A DNA stretch of 44,777 bases from Candidatus Methylomirabilota bacterium (GTDB lineage Bacteria > Methylomirabilota > Methylomirabilia > Rokubacteriales > DASRDR01), in the NCBI GenBank assembly GCA_036005065.1, contig DASYQW010000208.1, forward strand, positions 1 through 44,777, in the 5' to 3' direction. The notes below the pieces were generated by a model that was given only the letters and a program-made list of their open reading frames with translations, had not been told where the DNA came from and searched no databases. Below, piece by piece: positions 27,289 to 36,348 of the stretch. The position numbers and the translations under genes are program-made. Position 1 is the stretch's first letter. The number at the start of each line of letters is the position of its first letter.

Positions 27289-28728
27289 GTGACGGGTGAG
27301 CTCGGGACCGCCGAGCGGGTCGCCCGGAATGCCGTCCTGAAGGTGGCCGTCCAGGCGACGCGCCTGCTCTCGCTCCTGTTCCTGGTCCTCGCCGCCCGGC
27401 GGCTCGGTCCCGAGGACTTCGGGAAGTTCACCTTCGCCTATGCCCTCGCCACGATCCTGGGGGCGGCCCTCGACCTCGGCATGCACTCGGTGCTGGTCCG
27501 GAGCGTGGCCCGCGCGCGGGTCGAGGCCGGGGCCTACTGGACGGCGGCGGTCACGCTCAAGCTGGCGATCCTGGTGCCGGCGGGCCTCGCCTTCGTCGCC
27601 GTTCCGGTGCTGACCTCCCGTCCGCTCGACACCACCGTCGCGGTCTGGCTCCTCGGGGCGGCGATCGGCCTCCAGTCGTTCATCGAGCTCGCCGTCTCGA
27701 TCTTCACCGGGTTCGAGCGCCTCGAGGTCGAGCTGGGCCTCCGGCTCGCGGAGAAGCTCCTGCTCTTCGGCGTGGGCGTCGGAGGTCTCCTGCTCGGCGG
27801 GCGGCTCCTCCTCGTCGCCGGCGCCTTCACGCTGGCGGGCGCCGCCTCGCTGGCGCTGGCTGTGACGCTCGTCCACCGGCGCTTTGCGCGGCTCGCCTGG
27901 CGGCTGGACCCGGGCGGGGCGCGCGCCCTGGCGCGGGCGCTCGGCCTCGTCGCCGTCGCCTTCGTCCTGGCCTTCGCCACGACCCGGCTGGTGCCGCTCC
28001 TGGTCGCCCTGCTGGGTGGAGACGCGGCGGCGGGCTATTTCGGCGCGGCGATCCGGGTCCTCGACGTGGTGATGGTCGTGCCCGTGGCCCTGGTTGCGGC
28101 CGTCTACCCGGTCCTGGCCCGCGAGGCGCCCGGCGATCCCCGCTTCCGCCGGGTCGCGGTGCAGGCGGCGGAGCTCCTGCTGATGCTCGGGCTCGGGGTG
28201 GCGCTCGCCTTCGCCCATGGCGCCGACTGGCTCACCGTCGGGGTCTACGGCCCCCGGTACCAGGCGACGGCGCCCCTCCTGGCCGTCCTGGGCGCCGCCG
28301 CCTGCCTCGGCTTCCTCAACTACTACCTCGGCTTCGTCTTCCTCGCGCTCGATCGGCCCGGCCGGCTGGTCGCGGTCGCCGCCGTCGGTCTCGTGGCCAG
28401 TGCCGCCCTGACGCCCGGGCTCGTCCTCGTCCTGGGCGCGCTGGGCGGCGCCGTCGCGCTCGTGCTGGCCGAGGCCATCACGGCGTGCGGCGCCCTCGTC
28501 GCGCTGCTGCCGTTCATCCGCCTCCCGTTCGGCCGGGGGACCCTGAAGGCGGGCGCGGCGGCGCTCGGGGCGAGCCTGATCGCCGGAATGCTCCCGGCCG
28601 GAAGCGCCGCGCGGCTCGGCGCCGTGCTCCTCCTGTATGCCGGGGGCCTCCTCGTGCTGCGGCCGTTCCCGGTCGCCCTGTGGAGCCGCGTCGCGCGAGG
28701 AGTGTGGTGGGCGCCGGAGGCAAAATGA
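27289..28728 (+). CDS. Polysaccharide flippase (Wzx/MOP superfamily)
   Basis: A 479-residue membrane protein with about 12-14 helices. The N-terminal VLKVAVQATRLLSLLFLVLAARRLGPEDFGKFTFAYA (in part) is typical of oligosaccharide-lipid flippases. It would turn the undecaprenyl-linked repeat unit to the periplasm. The GTG start is 12 nt after the upstream glycosyltransferase; it is followed by another GT4 gene. No polymerase (Wzy) or ATPase is seen next to it. Confidence 0.88.
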   Translation: MTGELGTAERVARNAVLKVAVQATRLLSLLFLVLAARRLGPEDFGKFTFAYALATILGAALDLGMHSVLVRSVARARVEAGAYWTAAVTLKLAILVPAGLAFVAVPVLTSRPLDTTVAVWLLGAAIGLQSFIELAVSIFTGFERLEVELGLRLAEKLLLFGVGVGGLLLGGRLLLVAGAFTLAGAASLALAVTLVHRRFARLAWRLDPGGARALARALGLVAVAFVLAFATTRLVPLLVALLGGDAAAGYFGAAIRVLDVVMVVPVALVAAVYPVLAREAPGDPRFRRVAVQAAELLLMLGLGVALAFAHGADWLTVGVYGPRYQATAPLLAVLGAAACLGFLNYYLGFVFLALDRPGRLVAVAAVGLVASAALTPGLVLVLGALGGAVALVLAEAITACGALVALLPFIRLPFGRGTLKAGAAALGASLIAGMLPAGSAARLGAVLLLYAGGLLVLRPFPVALWSRVARGVWWAPEAK

Positions 28729-28782
28729 CACGCCGAGACGACCTGGCCTCCCCGGCGGGAGGGCGCAGGTGAGCCCGCACTG

Positions 28783-29979
28783 ATGCACGTGGTTCTCGAC
28801 GCCCGCTACGTGTCGCGGCGTCAGTCCGGCGTCGGACACTACACGCAGCGGCTCGTCGGGGGCCTGGCGGCCATCGACCAGGAGAACCGCTACACCTGTC
28901 TCGTCGCCAGCGACGGCCCCGGGCTCGCGGTGACCCAGCGGAACTTCGCCCGCTGGCCGACCCGGGTCTCCTTCGAGAACCACCTGGTCGGGGACCTCTG
29001 GCTCCTCGGCTACCTGCCGGTGCGCCTCCGGCTCTGGGCCACCGACGTCTACCACGGCCCCGCGGTGTTCCTCCCGCTCGTCAAGCTCGGCTACCGCACG
29101 GTCGTGACGATCCACGACCTCGTGTCCTTTCTGTTCCCGGAGACCGTGCCGCGGAAGTACAGTCTCTACATGCGAGTGATGACGCGCTGGGCGGCCCGCT
29201 CCGCCGACCGCATCATCGCCGTGTCGCGCGCGACCAAGGACGACCTCACCCGAGCCCTCGGCGTCCCCGATGAGAAAGTCGTCGTCATCCACGAGGCGGT
29301 GGCCCCCGAGTTCGCGGCGCCGGTGGAGCCGGCCGTCGTCGAGGCCGTGATCCGCCGCTACGGCATCCGGCCGCCCTATTGCCTGTTCGTCGGGAACCTC
29401 GAGCCGCGTAAGAACCTCGGGCGACTGGTCGAGGCCTTCGCCGGGCTGCGCGCCCGGCGTCCGGCGCGCGAGCCGATCCCGCAGCTCGTCCTGGCCGGAA
29501 CGCGGGCCTGGCTCCACGGCGGGATCTTCGAGGCGGTGGCGGCTCACGATCTGGCCGCGGACATTCTGTTCACGGGCTACGTCACGCCCGCCGACCTGCC
29601 GGCCTTGTACGCGGGCGCCACGTGCTTCGTCTTCCCCTCGCTCTACGAGGGCTTCGGACTGCCGGTGCTCGAGGCGATGGCGGCGGGCACGCCGGTCGTC
29701 GCCTCGCGCGCCGGCGCCATCCCCGAGGTGGGCGGCGATGCCGCCCTCCTGGTCGACCCTCGCCGCCCCGCGGAGATCGCCGAGGCGATCGAGACCGTGC
29801 TCGGCGACGGGCAGCTCCGCGCGACGCTCGTGGCTCGAGGCCGCGAACGGGCGCGGCTGTTCACGTGGGAGGCGGTCGCCCGGCAGACCCTCGCCGTCTA
29901 CGAGTCCGTCTACGCCCGCGGGAGAGCCGCGGCCCCGCGGGCCGCCGGCTCTCGCGGGGCGCAGAACCCTGGACCATGA
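28783..29979 (+). CDS. GT4-family glycosyltransferase
   Basis: A 398-residue GT-B enzyme. The N-terminus MHVVLDARYVSRRQSGVGHY and the C-domain LFVGNLEPRKNLGRLVEAF and EGFGLPVLEAMAAG are family motifs. It is similar in layout to the gene at 26179, so the two may be ancient duplicates. The sugar donor and acceptor are unknown. It overlaps the next gene by 4 nt (ATGA). Confidence 0.9.
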   Translation: MHVVLDARYVSRRQSGVGHYTQRLVGGLAAIDQENRYTCLVASDGPGLAVTQRNFARWPTRVSFENHLVGDLWLLGYLPVRLRLWATDVYHGPAVFLPLVKLGYRTVVTIHDLVSFLFPETVPRKYSLYMRVMTRWAARSADRIIAVSRATKDDLTRALGVPDEKVVVIHEAVAPEFAAPVEPAVVEAVIRRYGIRPPYCLFVGNLEPRKNLGRLVEAFAGLRARRPAREPIPQLVLAGTRAWLHGGIFEAVAAHDLAADILFTGYVTPADLPALYAGATCFVFPSLYEGFGLPVLEAMAAGTPVVASRAGAIPEVGGDAALLVDPRRPAEIAEAIETVLGDGQLRATLVARGRERARLFTWEAVARQTLAVYESVYARGRAAAPRAAGSRGAQNPGP

Positions 29980-31094
29980 GGGTTGCGCTCGATGCGCGGA
30001 AGCTCCACGACTTCGGCATCGGGACGTACATCCAGGGGCTCCTCGGTGAGTTCTTCGAGCTCGGCGAGCCCGACGAGCTCCTCGCCTACGTCCCGCCCGG
30101 CGTCGAGCTCCCGCCGGCTCTACGGGGCGCCCCGCGCGTTCGCTGGCGGCCCGAGCCCGCCCGCCCCTACTCCCTGGCCGAGCTCTGGCGCTTGGCGCTC
30201 TGCGCCCGGCGGGACCGCGCAGAGCTGTTCCACGCGCCGCACTACGTCTGCCCTCCGGTGCTGCCCTGTCCGGCGGTCGTGACGATCCATGACCTGATCC
30301 ACCTGCGCTTTCCGCCGCGAACGCCCTTCGCTCCGCTCTACGCCCGCGTCATGCTGCGGCTGGCCGTCCGCCGGGCCGCCCGTGTGATCACGGTGTCGGC
30401 GTCGACCCGGCAGGACGTCGAGGGCTGGCTCGGAGCGCCGCCGGCCCGCGTCCGCGTCATTCCGAACGGCGTGGCGCCCCGCTTCCACCCCGCGCCGGAC
30501 GGCGCCGCCCTCGAGCCACGACTCGGCGCCCTCGGCGTGGCCCGGCCCTACCTCCTGTTCGTCGGGAACCCCCTGCCGCACAAGAACCTCCCGCGGCTCC
30601 TCGACGCGCTGGCGGGGCTGCCGGCCGAGGCCGGCCGGCTGGTGATCGCCGGGGTCCGCGCCGGGGCGCGACCGGGGGTCGCCCGCGCCATCGAGGCGCG
30701 TGGGCTCGAGCCCCGGGTCGTCATCGTGGGGGCGCTGCCCGGCGAGGCCATGCCGCTGCTCTACCAGGGGGCGACCGCGCTCGTGTGTCCCTCGCTCTGG
30801 GAGGGCTTCGGCCTCCCGGCGCTCGAGGCGATGGCCTGCGGCACGCCCGTCCTGGCCGCCGACCGGGGCGGCCTGGCCGAAGTGGTGGCTGACGCCGGCC
30901 TCCTGGTCGATCCCACAAACGTTGACGCGTTGCGTGAAGCGATGTATGATCTCGCCAGCCATGCACCTTTGCGCGCGGCGCTGCGGGCCGCCGGGCTGGC
31001 CCGGGCTCGCGCGTTTTCATGGCGGCACGCCGCCGAGGCCACCATCGCCGTATACCGAGAGGCTGTGGCCTTGGGCCAGGGGGGTCGAGGGTGA
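29976..31094 (+). CDS. GT4-family glycosyltransferase
   Basis: A 372-residue GT-B enzyme. The N-terminus MRVALDARKLHDFGIGTY carries the acceptor-side loop, and LFVGNPLPHKNLPRLLDAL and EGFGLPALEAMACG the donor-side motifs. ATG 29976 overlaps the stop of the preceding glycosyltransferase; longer in-frame extension upstream lies inside that gene and is not used. The next gene starts 3 nt after its stop. Confidence 0.9.
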   Translation: MRVALDARKLHDFGIGTYIQGLLGEFFELGEPDELLAYVPPGVELPPALRGAPRVRWRPEPARPYSLAELWRLALCARRDRAELFHAPHYVCPPVLPCPAVVTIHDLIHLRFPPRTPFAPLYARVMLRLAVRRAARVITVSASTRQDVEGWLGAPPARVRVIPNGVAPRFHPAPDGAALEPRLGALGVARPYLLFVGNPLPHKNLPRLLDALAGLPAEAGRLVIAGVRAGARPGVARAIEARGLEPRVVIVGALPGEAMPLLYQGATALVCPSLWEGFGLPALEAMACGTPVLAADRGGLAEVVADAGLLVDPTNVDALREAMYDLASHAPLRAALRAAGLARARAFSWRHAAEATIAVYREAVALGQGGRG

Positions 31095-31097
31095 CCG

Positions 31098-32198
31098 ATG
31101 CGGGTCGCGCTAGTCCATGACTGGCTGACCGGCATGCGGGGAGGCGAGAGGGTCCTGGAAGAGCTGGTGACCCTCTACCCCGCGGCCACGATCCATACCC
31201 TCGTCCACGTCCCCGGCAGCGTCTCCCCCGTCATCGAGAGCCGGCCGATCCACACCTCCTTCATCCAGCGGCTTCCCGGCGCGCCCCGCCGCTTCCGCCA
31301 CTATCTCCCGCTCTTTCCGCTGGCGGCCGGGCGGATGCGCCTCGAGGGATACGACCTCGTCATCTCGACCAGCCACTGCGTCGCGCTCGGCGTCCGGCCC
31401 GCCCCCCCGGCCCGTCACGTGGCGTACTGCTTCACCCCGATGCGCTACGCCTGGGACTTCCAGGACGAATACCTGCGCCGCGTCGTGCCGGGCGTCCGCG
31501 GCCTGGCCCGGCTGTGCCTGACCATCCTCCGGCGCTGGGACCGGACGGCGGGCCGCCGGGTCGGGTATGTGGCCTGCATTTCCCGGCATGTCGCCGGCCG
31601 CATCCGCCAGGCCTACGGGCGTGAGGCGCGGGTGATCTACCCGCCGGTGCGCACCGACTTCTTCCAGCCGAACGGGGCGCCGGGCGACACGTTCCTCTGC
31701 GTGTCGGCCCTGGCTCCCTACAAGCGCCTGGATGTGGCCGTGGACGCCTTCACCCACCTCGGGTGGCCGCTGGTCGTCGTCGGGGCCGGCGCCGAAGAGG
31801 CGCGGCTCAAGCGGCGCGCAGGGCCGACGGTCCGCTTCCTCGGCTGGCAGGACGATGCGGCGCTCCGGACGGCCTACGCGCGCTGCCGAGCCTTCGTGTT
31901 CACGGCCGAGGAGGAATTCGGGATCGCGCCGCTCGAGGCGATGGCGGCCGGCCGGCCGGTGATCGCGTACAGCCGCGGGGCGCTCAGCGAGACGGTGGTC
32001 GACGGTGTCACGGGTCTCCTGTTCCATGAGCAGCGGCCGGCCGCCCTGATCGACGCGCTGCGACGCTTCGACGTGACGGGGTGGAGTCCCGAGAAGATCC
32101 GCGCCCATGCCCTCCGCTTCGGAGAGGCGCGCTTTCGCGCCGAGATGGCGGCGTTCGTCGACGAGTGCCTGGTCGCCCCGCGAGAGACGGCGTGCTGA
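31098..32198 (+). CDS. GT4-family glycosyltransferase (WbaZ/mannosyltransferase-like)
   Basis: A 366-residue GT-B enzyme of a different subgroup from the three before it. The start MRVALVHDWLTGMRGGERVLEEL and the CFTPMRYAWDFQDEYL segment are typical of the WbaZ/WcaI-like group often acting on mannose or rhamnose. The donor site has CVSALAPYKRLDVAVDAF and EEEFGIAPLEAMAAG. It overlaps the initiating transferase gene by 7 nt. Confidence 0.9.
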   Translation: MRVALVHDWLTGMRGGERVLEELVTLYPAATIHTLVHVPGSVSPVIESRPIHTSFIQRLPGAPRRFRHYLPLFPLAAGRMRLEGYDLVISTSHCVALGVRPAPPARHVAYCFTPMRYAWDFQDEYLRRVVPGVRGLARLCLTILRRWDRTAGRRVGYVACISRHVAGRIRQAYGREARVIYPPVRTDFFQPNGAPGDTFLCVSALAPYKRLDVAVDAFTHLGWPLVVVGAGAEEARLKRRAGPTVRFLGWQDDAALRTAYARCRAFVFTAEEEFGIAPLEAMAAGRPVIAYSRGALSETVVDGVTGLLFHEQRPAALIDALRRFDVTGWSPEKIRAHALRFGEARFRAEMAAFVDECLVAPRETAC

Positions 32199-33592
32199 AG
32201 GAGCGGCGACTCTGGCTCGTCCTGGCCCTGGCCGCTGGCGATGCCCTGGCGGCCGTGGCGGCGCTGCTGGCCGCCTATGCGATCCGGTTCTGGACCGGGG
32301 TCATCCCGGCCCCGCTCGGCGTGCCGCCCCTCGAGCCGTACGCCTTGCTGCTCCCGCCGCTGGTGCCGCTCCACGCGCTCGCGCTGCGGGTGGCGGGCCT
32401 CTACGAGTACCGGCACGAGCGGACCAAGGCCGACGAGTTCTTCCAGGTCGTTCGCGGCGTGACCCTGGCCACCCTGCTGCTGGTGGCCTCCACGTTCTTC
32501 ATCCGCCACTTCTCCTTCTCGCGCTGGGTCATCCTGCTCTTCTGGGGACTCGACATCGTCTGCGTCTACTGGGTGCGCCTGACGATCCGCGAGGTGGTTC
32601 GGGGGATGCGCCGCCACGGCCGCTTCGTGCGGCGGGCTCTGGTCGTCGGCGCCGGGTCGCTCGGGCAGGAGGTGGTCCGGCGGCTCCGCGGGCACCCCGA
32701 GTTCGGCGTGCGGGTGATGGGCTACCTGGACGACCGCCAGCCGCTCGGCGAGCGGATCGAGGGCAAGGAGATCCTGGGCGGCTTCGAGGCCGTGACGCAG
32801 GTGATCGAGCAGTACCGAGTCGACCAGCTCTTCGTGGCGCTGCCGATGGAGGCGCACCACGAGGCGCTCAAGATCCTCAACGCGCTCGAGGGCGAGCTGG
32901 TGGACGTGCGGATCGTGCCGGACATCCTGCAGTTCGTGACCCTGCAGGCGGCCATCGAGGAGCTCGAGGGCCTGCCGGTCATCAGCCTCGCCCAGTCGCC
33001 CATCACGGGCTGGAGCCGGATCGCCAAGCGCGGGATGGACCTGGCCCTGGCGACGGCCGGGGTCGTCATCCTGTCGCCCCTGCTGGGGCTCATCGCGGCG
33101 GTGATCCGATTGACGTCGCCGGGCCCGGTGTTCTACCGTCAGGCGCGGATGGGGCTGGACGGCCGCTCCTTCTCGATGTACAAGTTCCGCTCGATGTGCG
33201 TCGACGCGGAGGCCGAGAGCGGGCCCGTGTGGGCCACCGAGCAGGATGACCGCCGGACGCCGATCGGGGGCCTCCTGCGTCGCTACTCCCTCGACGAGTT
33301 GCCGCAGCTCTGGAACGTGCTCAGGGGCGACATGAGCCTGGTGGGCCCCCGGCCCGAGCGGCCGTTCTTCGTCCACCAGTTCAAGACGATGATCCCGCAG
33401 TACATGCTGCGCCACAAGGTCAAGTCGGGCATGACCGGCTGGGCGCAGGTCAACGGGCTCCGCGGCAACACCTCGCTGGAGAAGCGGATCGAGTACGACC
33501 TCTACTACATCCAGAACTGGTCGCTGGCCCTCGACGTGAAGATCCTTCTGCTCACCCTCTACCGGGCGTGGCAACACCGCCATGCCCACTGA
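32192..33592 (+). CDS. Undecaprenyl-phosphate sugar phosphotransferase (WcaJ/WbaP-like)
   Basis: A 466-residue polyprenyl-phosphate hexose-1-phosphate transferase that starts repeat-unit synthesis. Four N-terminal helices, a Rossmann-like CoA-binding domain (LVVGAGSLGQEVVRRL), a helix near 285-305, then the catalytic sugar transferase domain with GPVFYRQARMGLDG, MYKFRSM, SLDELPQLWNVLRGDMSLVG and GPRPERP. Glucose or galactose phosphate is the likely donor in this group. The GTG start overlaps the upstream gene by 7 nt. RmlA follows after 15 nt. Confidence 0.92.
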   Translation: MLKERRLWLVLALAAGDALAAVAALLAAYAIRFWTGVIPAPLGVPPLEPYALLLPPLVPLHALALRVAGLYEYRHERTKADEFFQVVRGVTLATLLLVASTFFIRHFSFSRWVILLFWGLDIVCVYWVRLTIREVVRGMRRHGRFVRRALVVGAGSLGQEVVRRLRGHPEFGVRVMGYLDDRQPLGERIEGKEILGGFEAVTQVIEQYRVDQLFVALPMEAHHEALKILNALEGELVDVRIVPDILQFVTLQAAIEELEGLPVISLAQSPITGWSRIAKRGMDLALATAGVVILSPLLGLIAAVIRLTSPGPVFYRQARMGLDGRSFSMYKFRSMCVDAEAESGPVWATEQDDRRTPIGGLLRRYSLDELPQLWNVLRGDMSLVGPRPERPFFVHQFKTMIPQYMLRHKVKSGMTGWAQVNGLRGNTSLEKRIEYDLYYIQNWSLALDVKILLLTLYRAWQHRHAH

Positions 33593-33607
33593 CATGCGGA
33601 TGCGATC

Positions 33608-34669
33608 ATGCGTGGGTTGATCCTTTCCGGTGGACGCGGGACTCGGCTCCGTCCCATCACCTTCACCTCCGCCAAACAGCTGGTGCCGGTCGCCAACAAG
33701 CCGATCCTGTTCTACGGGATCGAGGCGCTGGCGGCGTCGGGCGTCACCGAGATCGGCATCGTCGTCGGCGATACCCATCAGGAGATCCGTGACGCCGTCG
33801 GGGACGGGAGCCGCTGGGGCGTGCGCGTCACCTACATTCCGCAGTCCGCGCCGCTCGGCCTGGCCCACGCGGTGCTGACCGCCGAGGAGTTTCTCCGCGG
33901 GCAGCCCTTCGTCATGTACCTGGGCGACAACCTGATCCGCGAGCGTCTGGCCCCTCTGGTCGCACGCTTCCGGGACGCGGCCCCGAACGCGCAGATCCTC
34001 CTGGCCCGGGTGCCGAACCCCCAGGAGTTCGGGGTGGCGGAGCTCCGGGACGGTCGGGTGGTGCGCCTCATCGAGAAGCCGAAGGTGCCGCCCACCGACC
34101 TCGCGCTGGTCGGGATCTACATGTTCGACGACCACGTCTTCGACGCCGCCCGGGCCATCCGCCCGTCGCGGCGAGGTGAGCTCGAGATCACCGACGCCAT
34201 CCAGCACCTCATCGACGCGGGACTGACGGTGCGGCCGCACATCATCGAAGGCTGGTGGAAGGACACCGGCAAGCTCGAGGACCTGCTGGAGGCGAATCGG
34301 ATCATCCTCGACACCCTCGAGGTGCGCGTGGACGGGGTGATCGAGGGATCGGAGCTGCTCGGGAAGGTCGTGGTGGAGGCGGAGGCGAAGGTGGTGGGGA
34401 GCATGGTCCGCGGCCCGGCCATCATCGGGCGGGGGGCATTGATCGAGAACGCGTACATCGGCCCCTTCACCTCGATCGGCGACGGAGTGACCCTGCGGGG
34501 CAGCGAGATCGAGCACTCGATCGTCCTCGAGGGATCGGCGATCACCGACGTCGGCGGGCGCATCGAGAATAGCCTGATCGGCCGGAACGTGACGGTCTAT
34601 CGCTCGGCCGGCAAGCCTCGCGCCTATCACCTGATGCTGGGGGATCGCAGCCAGGTCGGGTTGCCGTAG
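33608..34669 (+). CDS. rmlA: Glucose-1-phosphate thymidylyltransferase (long form)
   Basis: A 353-residue enzyme making dTDP-glucose from dTTP and glucose-1-phosphate. The nucleotide-binding motif GGRGTRLRP is at 8-16 and the QLVPVANKP loop at 24-32. MYLGDN and EKPKVPPTDLALVGIYMF are further core motifs. The C-terminal third is a left-handed beta-helix of hexapeptide repeats (VVVEAEAKVVGSM, IIGRGALIENAYIG), which marks the long RmlA form. RmlB follows after 22 nt; together they supply dTDP-4-keto-6-deoxyglucose. Confidence 0.94.
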   Translation: MRGLILSGGRGTRLRPITFTSAKQLVPVANKPILFYGIEALAASGVTEIGIVVGDTHQEIRDAVGDGSRWGVRVTYIPQSAPLGLAHAVLTAEEFLRGQPFVMYLGDNLIRERLAPLVARFRDAAPNAQILLARVPNPQEFGVAELRDGRVVRLIEKPKVPPTDLALVGIYMFDDHVFDAARAIRPSRRGELEITDAIQHLIDAGLTVRPHIIEGWWKDTGKLEDLLEANRIILDTLEVRVDGVIEGSELLGKVVVEAEAKVVGSMVRGPAIIGRGALIENAYIGPFTSIGDGVTLRGSEIEHSIVLEGSAITDVGGRIENSLIGRNVTVYRSAGKPRAYHLMLGDRSQVGLP

Positions 34670-34691
34670 CGCCCGGCGGGGAGCGGTAGGC

Positions 34692-35690
34692 ATGCGGGTC
34701 CTGGTCACGGGCGGCGCGGGCTTCATCGGCTCACACTTCGTGCGCCACCTCCTCACGACGTACCCCGAGTACGAGGTCGTCAATCTCGACAAGCTCACCT
34801 ATGCGGGGAACCCGGCCAACCTGGCCGGTCTGGCCGACCATCCGCGCTACCGATTCGTTCACGGCGACATCTGCGAACCCCTGCTGGTCCGCGAGGTGAT
34901 GGCCGGGTGCGACGCGGTGGTGAACTTCGCCGCCGAGTCCCACGTCGACCGCTCGATCCATGACGCCGGCGACTTCATCCGGACCGACGTGTTCGGCACC
35001 TGGGTGCTGCTGGAGACCGCCCGCGCCCACCGGATCGGGCGCTACCTGCAGGTCTCCACCGACGAGGTGTACGGCTCCATCGTGACGGGCGCCTTCCAGG
35101 AGACGCACCCCCTCCGCCCCTCGAGCCCATACTCGGCCTCCAAGGCGGGCGGCGACCACATGGCGCTCGCCTACTGGACGACCCACCGGACGCCGGTCGT
35201 GGTGACGCGGGCGTCGAACAACTTCGGGCCGAACCAGTACCCGGAAAAGGTGATCCCGCTCTTCATCACCAACGCCCTGGACGACCTGCCGCTGCCGCTC
35301 TACGGAGACGGCCGGCACGTCCGCGACTGGCTCTACGTGCTGGACCATTGCGCGGCGCTCGACCTGGTGCTGCACAAGGGGGCGGAGGGTGAGGTCTACA
35401 ACGTGGGGGGCAGCGTCGAGGTCGAGAACATCGAGCTCACCCGCCGGATCCTGGCGCTCCTCGGAAAGCCCGAGAGCCTGATCCGCCCGGTCGTCGATCG
35501 ACCAGGGCACGACCGCCGCTACGCGCTGGACACGACCAAGCTGCGCGCGCTCGGCTGGCAGCCGACCTACCCGTTCGACGACGCCCTGGCCGCCACCGTG
35601 GCCTGGTACCGCGAACACGAAGCCTGGTGGCGGCCGCTCAAGTCCGGGGAGTTCCTGGCATACTATCGGCGCCAGTACGGCGCCCGCTAG
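34692..35690 (+). CDS. rmlB: dTDP-glucose 4,6-dehydratase
   Basis: A 332-residue short-chain dehydrogenase-type enzyme. The NAD motif GGAGFIGS is at 7-14, catalytic TDE at 123-125, and Y147-x3-K151 completes the active site. EVYGSI and the C-terminal NVGGSVEVEN are typical of RmlB. It makes dTDP-4-keto-6-deoxyglucose for rhamnose or other deoxysugars. RmlC and RmlD are not in the window. The stop codon is directly followed by repeat block C. Confidence 0.95.
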   Translation: MRVLVTGGAGFIGSHFVRHLLTTYPEYEVVNLDKLTYAGNPANLAGLADHPRYRFVHGDICEPLLVREVMAGCDAVVNFAAESHVDRSIHDAGDFIRTDVFGTWVLLETARAHRIGRYLQVSTDEVYGSIVTGAFQETHPLRPSSPYSASKAGGDHMALAYWTTHRTPVVVTRASNNFGPNQYPEKVIPLFITNALDDLPLPLYGDGRHVRDWLYVLDHCAALDLVLHKGAEGEVYNVGGSVEVENIELTRRILALLGKPESLIRPVVDRPGHDRRYALDTTKLRALGWQPTYPFDDALAATVAWYREHEAWWRPLKSGEFLAYYRRQYGAR

Positions 35691-36065
35691 GGAATGGGAG
35701 GGGGCCTCGACGGCCCCCTCCCAACCTCCCCCGGGAGGGTTGCGCGGGCAAGCCCGCGCTCGGAGTGGAACACCGACCCGCGGCGGCTGGGCGAAGCGTG
35801 GCGCGCGATTACTCCGACAGCCTCCTAGGTCATCTCGGGGGGTCTCGGGAGACCCCCCGATGCCCCCCCGTCGTGGCGGCGGCGAAGCCGCCGCTCGGAG
35901 CACTCCTCGATGCACCGCGGGCTCGGTGGTCGGCGCCGGGTCGGTGAGTCACGCTCCCAGGTAGTGGGGGGCCTCGACAGCCCTCCTCCCAACCTCCGCC
36001 GGGAGAAGGTTGCGCGGGTGAAGCGCGCGCTCGGAGTGGAACACCAACCCGCGGCGATCGGGCGA
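35691..36065. repeat. Repeat block C: array of intergenic hairpin modules
   Basis: Three units lie in a row after rmlB. Unit 1 has a perfect 11-bp hairpin GGGAGGGGGCC-TCGAC-GGCCCCCTCCC (35696-35722), then GCGCGGGC-AA-GCCCGCGC-TCGGAG (35742-35765) and a tail ending TTACTCCGACAGCCTCCTAG at 35827. Unit 2 has GCGGCGGC-GAA-GCCGCCGC-TCGGAG (35876-35900). Unit 3 repeats GGGGGCCTCGACAG and ends with a weaker core (36012-36036). The first hairpin may also terminate the polysaccharide operon. Confidence 0.8.
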
Positions 36066-36096
36066 CCCGCGCGCGTCGCGCCCGCCGCGCTCGTGT

Positions 36097-36348
36097 CTCT
36101 CAGCTGAGAGGCATCACGGTCGACGGGCTGACAAATCCTGCAGGCTTCCGTGCGCAAACTCGTCAGGCGCGGGCGACCCTCTCTCTCAAATGAGATCGAT
36201 CGCCGAGCAAGTGAGCCTGCGACAACCATGGGCCTCCGCGCGCCGCGTGGCCCGGGGTTTGCTTCTCCTGATGGACGACCGGCTGAAGCGATCAACCCGC
36301 TCGAGCGAGCGGATGGATCAAGAGACTCCCGGACCCGACCCCGGGAGT
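36097..36348 (+). ncRNA. Candidate structured non-coding RNA
   Basis: About 250 nt without a credible gene, between repeat block C and a strong terminator. It opens with a palindrome CTCTCAGCTGAGAG (36097-36110). It contains several hairpins, among them CCGCTCG-AG-CGAGCGG near 36297-36312 and ACTCCCGG-N8-CCGGGAGT (36325-36348), and ends beside the terminator. Codon use differs from neighbouring genes. I do not recognise a known RNA family, and no convincing promoter was identified, so this is a low-confidence call. Confidence 0.3.

Noticed and set aside
26011-29547. 1178-codon minus-strand frame opposite the first polysaccharide genes
   Set aside because: Same shadow effect; low-complexity Arg/Gln/Glu composition and no motif.
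31874-34798. 974-codon minus-strand frame opposite the sugar transferase and rmlA
   Set aside because: Plus-strand genes here have catalytic motifs; the antisense sequence has none.
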